From CAYLRY01 sp964386535 (GTDB taxonomy: Bacteria; Chloroflexota; Dehalococcoidia; Dehalococcoidales; UBA3254), in the NCBI GenBank assembly GCA_964386535.1, contig CAYLRY010000056.1:1-14531 (forward strand): a stretch of 14,531 bases of DNA, given 5' to 3'. Shown in pieces: positions 11,783-14,531 of the stretch; the first letter of the stretch is position 1; each line of letters starts with the position of its first letter. The notes under the pieces are model-generated. The model ran no database searches. It was given only the letters and a program-made list of their open reading frames with translations, and was not told where the DNA came from. Made by a program: the position numbers and the translations under genes.

Positions 11783-14531
11783 TCAGCTTTGTTTTACCTT
11801 TCGTGTACGCCTTCTTACCAGTACTACAATAGCCACGGCAAAAACGCCTGCCAGGACAAAGGTTAACGTATTGGACATTGCCGGAACACTGGTAATCAGA
11901 GTAACCGTTCCCTCCACCTGTTCGGAAAGATAACCGTGTTCAGGATCAATATATCTCCCATCAGAAGTGACGGCATAACCTTTCGCCGTAAAGATTGTAG
12001 TATCATTAATAAAGACCTGCACCCGCCATTCCCATGTTTCACCTGGATCCATAATATTATTGTTATTACTATCCCCTCCGGTGAAGTAGGTGGATTGTTT
12101 GTTAAGGGTCAGAGGGTACACTGCATCATCCGGATATTTCGATAATACCATATATGGATTAAGCAACGGAACATCGCCGCTGTTGGTATCGCTGACAATT
12201 ACAGTAATGACACCGCCTTCTGCCAGTACATAATCCGATGAGAACTGCATTGCTGCTGTTGAGTTAGGCCCGGACCCTGTCCAGTTGCCGAAGTCATTGC
12301 CGTTATCTATCTGACCTGAACTCAGAGTCACTATCCAGATTCCACCCGGCGGATAGCTTTGAGTCCAGCCTCCCTGGGCTACCTCACTGACAGTGTAAGT
12401 ACCCGGAGGAACGCTGAAAGAATACTGGCCGTTAATATCAGTAACGGTGCTCAAAGAAACAGGCTGCCCCATGCCGCTTGTACCTGCCAGTTTGATGGTC
12501 CAGCCCGGTAATCCAGGCTCACCTGCATCCTTTTTTCCATTGCGGTTGAGGTCATTAAACTTCATACCGCTCTTGATGGCATTCTGATAATTCCCAAAGT
12601 CGTTGCCCTCTTCTACCTGGCCTGCGTTCAGGGTTTCCGTCCAGGCCCCACCTGGCGGGTAGCTCTGCGTCCAGCCGGGCTGCGGTACCTCTCTGAATGT
12701 ATAGGTGCCTGGCGTCACAGTGAAGGAATAGTTTCCGGAGACACCAGTCATGCAGAAAGGTTCACCGCCATCAAAAATGCCATTGGTATTTTCATCTATG
12801 TAGATCTGCCAGTTAGCCAGTCCAGGCTCCCCAGGATTCCTGACGCCGTTGCCGTTCAGATCATGGAACTTGGTGCCGCTCTTGATGGCGTTTTGCTGGA
12901 CGAAGTTCACATAATTACCGAAGTCATTGCCGGTGTCTATCTGGCCTGAAGTCAGAGTCACTGTCCAGACTCCACCCGGCGGATAGCTCTGTGTCCAGCC
13001 GCCCTGCGGTACCTCGCTGACTGTATATGTACCGGGTGGCACGCTGAAGGAGTAATTGCCGCTTACATCAGTGGTGGTGGTCATGCTTACTGGATGACCC
13101 ATGCCGTCCGTACCCACCAGGTTGATGGTCCAGCCCTGCAGTCCCGTCTCGCCATCATCCTTGACTCCATTACGATTCAGATCATTAAACTTCATGCCTG
13201 ACTTAATGGCATTTCTGAAGTTACCGAAATCATTGCCGCTATCCACCTGGCCATCTACCAGTGTCACAGTCCAGGCTCCGTCTGCCGGATAGCTCTGTAT
13301 CCAGCCGGGCTGGAATGCTTCACGGAATGTGTAGGTACCCGGTGTGACATTGAAGGAGTAATTGCCGCTGACATTAGTCAAGGTAGAAGGCTCACCATTA
13401 TCCAAACTGCCGTTATTATTGTTATCAATGTATATCAGCCAGTCTGCCAGCCCTGGCTCCCCGGGATCTCTGAGGCCGTTACCGTTCAGATCATGGAATT
13501 TCATGCCGCTCTTGCTGGCTATCGTCCAGTTGCCAAAGTCATTCCCGGTCAGGGAACTGCCGGAGGAGAAGGTCTCTTCATGATAGCCCACAGCCGGATA
13601 AGAACAGGTCCAGCCGGTCTGCGCCACCTCTCTCACCTTCCAGGTGCCTGGGGTGATCCCCGTAATGCTGTAAACGCCGCCCTCACCGGTGACGGCTGAG
13701 GGCTCTCCGCTGTCCAGAGCGCCGTTATCGTTGTAATCTACATAGATCGTCCAGCCGCTCAGTCCGGGCTCTCCTTCGTCTTTTATGCCGTCTTTGTTGA
13801 GGTCGTTGAATTTCATGCCGCTCTTGCTGGCGGTCTGATAGTTGCCGAAATCGTTGCCGCTATCTACCTGGCCGGGAGTCAGGGTCACTATCCATGCTCC
13901 GTTTGCCGGATAGCTATGTATCCAGCCGGGCTGCTGTACCTCTCTGAATGTATAGATACCCGGTATTACGGTGAAGGAGTAGTAGCCGTTTGCATCAGTG
14001 GTAGTGGTAGGCTCACCGCCATCGTAATGATCGTTATTATTGATATCGATGTAAATCTGCCAGCCGGGCAATCCAGGCTCACTGTTATTGATTCCATTGG
14101 CATTCAGATCATGGAATTTCATACCACTTTTGGTTGACAGCAGTCTTACTGTATCAGTAGCAGAAGCCTTAATATCATTAGGGAAGCCAGTTGGGTGATA
14201 GAGCACGTTCACCACATTCACCAGCGGATCAGGATCACCTTCTTGAACTATATAATCAGAAGTGAAGATGACTATCTCAGCATCAATCAGGACATCAGCA
14301 CCTTTCGCAATGGCTGCCGCTGACAGATCACCCAGAACATCGTCCACTATACTTGCTAAAAGTAATTCTGGAGTATCATCAGAACTGGTATTAGTAATGG
14401 TATAAGTGTAGGTTATTGTATCACCTATTTTTGCAGTCTCTACATTAGCTTCTTTGGTAATGGTTATTGAAGGTTGGAAGAGGGTTACCTCACAACTGTC
14501 TTCAGCCTTAACCACGTTGGGATAATCCGTA
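11783..14531 (-). CDS. Large surface protein with DUF11 and SdrD B-type repeats, 5' end outside the window
   Basis: The frame is open to the window edge, so the true start is missing; about 915 residues are visible. Numbering from GTG 14515: a DUF11-like domain (about 15-125: ITITKEANVETAKIGDTITYTYTITNT), six SdrD B-like repeats of about 100 aa (129-745) each starting KSGxKFxDLN and ending GNDFGN, a second DUF11-like domain (about 750-872, with GGDSNNNNIMDPGETW), and a tail VPAMSNTLTF, hydrophobic about 883-900, then RRRTRKVK. The DxNxNGxxDxGEP loops look like calcium-binding sites. It is probably a cell-surface structural or adhesion protein, anchored through the tail. No catalytic domain is seen. 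Alternation of two repeat types is described in the findings. Confidence 0.9.
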   Translation of the reverse strand, partial: TDYPNVVKAEDSCEVTLFQPSITITKEANVETAKIGDTITYTYTITNTSSDDTPELLLASIVDDVLGDLSAAAIAKGADVLIDAEIVIFTSDYIVQEGDPDPLVNVVNVLYHPTGFPNDIKASATDTVRLLSTKSGMKFHDLNANGINNSEPGLPGWQIYIDINNNDHYDGGEPTTTTDANGYYSFTVIPGIYTFREVQQPGWIHSYPANGAWIVTLTPGQVDSGNDFGNYQTASKSGMKFNDLNKDGIKDEGEPGLSGWTIYVDYNDNGALDSGEPSAVTGEGGVYSITGITPGTWKVREVAQTGWTCSYPAVGYHEETFSSGSSLTGNDFGNWTIASKSGMKFHDLNGNGLRDPGEPGLADWLIYIDNNNNGSLDNGEPSTLTNVSGNYSFNVTPGTYTFREAFQPGWIQSYPADGAWTVTLVDGQVDSGNDFGNFRNAIKSGMKFNDLNRNGVKDDGETGLQGWTINLVGTDGMGHPVSMTTTTDVSGNYSFSVPPGTYTVSEVPQGGWTQSYPPGGVWTVTLTSGQIDTGNDFGNYVNFVQQNAIKSGTKFHDLNGNGVRNPGEPGLANWQIYIDENTNGIFDGGEPFCMTGVSGNYSFTVTPGTYTFREVPQPGWTQSYPPGGAWTETLNAGQVEEGNDFGNYQNAIKSGMKFNDLNRNGKKDAGEPGLPGWTIKLAGTSGMGQPVSLSTVTDINGQYSFSVPPGTYTVSEVAQGGWTQSYPPGGIWIVTLSSGQIDNGNDFGNWTGSGPNSTAAMQFSSDYVLAEGGVITVIVSDTNSGDVPLLNPYMVLSKYPDDAVYPLTLNKQSTYFTGGDSNNNNIMDPGETWEWRVQVFINDTTIFTAKGYAVTSDGRYIDPEHGYLSEQVEGTVTLITSVPAMSNTLTFVLAGVFAVAIVVLVRRRTRKVKQS
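12281..14131 (-). repeat. Six tandem SdrD B-type repeats within the surface-protein gene
   Basis: The repeats start at 14131, 13825, 13513, 13204, 12883 and 12574, about 306-321 bases apart. Repeats 1, 2, 3 and 5 carry a second acidic loop of the DxNxNGxxDxGEP form. Repeats 4 and 6 replace it with a Gly-Met-Gly-x-Pro-Val-Ser segment. The DNA of repeats 4 and 6 is visibly related, as is that of 3 and 5, but with many substitutions, so the duplication is not recent. Confidence 0.85.

Noticed and set aside
12281..14131. Repeat-rich DNA considered as a CRISPR or other non-coding array
   Set aside because: The period of about 306 bases is a multiple of three, the frame is open throughout, and the repeats are protein domains.

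Overview
The window looks like a piece of a bacterial chromosome, and I infer a member of the Chloroflexota, probably Dehalococcoidia-like. That placement rests on gene style only: a short IF-2 with GHVDHGKTRLLD, a NusA with a long acidic/basic tail, an orphan family-5 lipoprotein with a Ser/Thr-rich linker, and an SdrD/DUF11 surface protein with a VPxxS-type C-terminal anchor. It is an inference, not something the sequence proves. Good Shine-Dalgarno sites (GAGGTG, GGAGGG, AAGGAG) and TGnTATAnT-type promoters are seen throughout.

Layout. Positions 1-488 are gene-free and AT-rich, with a 14-bp-arm palindrome. 489-2165 (+) is a peptide/nickel-type ABC substrate-binding lipoprotein with no permease genes beside it, closed by a stem-loop that can work in both directions. 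2280-2809 (-) holds two tiny paralogous zinc-ribbon proteins. 3063-8440 (-) is the conserved transcription/translation cluster nusA-ylxR-infB-rbfA-truB. Upstream of nusA lie a promoter, an immediate leader hairpin with a U-run, and a possible 19-codon upstream ORF whose stop overlaps the nusA start. 8864-8939 (-) is a tRNA-Thr(CGT) with encoded CCA, its own near-consensus promoter and a terminator. 9082-9723 (-) is a CBS-CBS-ACT-like (AcuB-type) sensor protein. 10216-10728 (+) is a MarR-family regulator and 10847-11677 (+) a patatin-like phospholipase. 11783-14531 (-) is the 3' part of a large cell-surface protein: a DUF11-like domain, six SdrD B-type repeats with EF-hand-like loops, another DUF11-like domain and a membrane/sorting tail. 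Its 5' end is outside the window.

How the genes work together: the nusA-truB block couples transcription elongation (NusA), RNase P modulation or RNA binding (YlxR), translation initiation (IF-2), 30S maturation (RbfA) and tRNA modification (TruB). The remaining genes are separate transcription units with their own promoters. Nothing here is a mobile element, defence system or CRISPR array. The most interesting unexplained items are the paired zinc ribbons, the nusA leader, the palindrome that forms the C-terminus of YlxR, the crossing inverted repeats upstream of nusA, and the alternating repeat types and C-terminal anchor of the surface protein.
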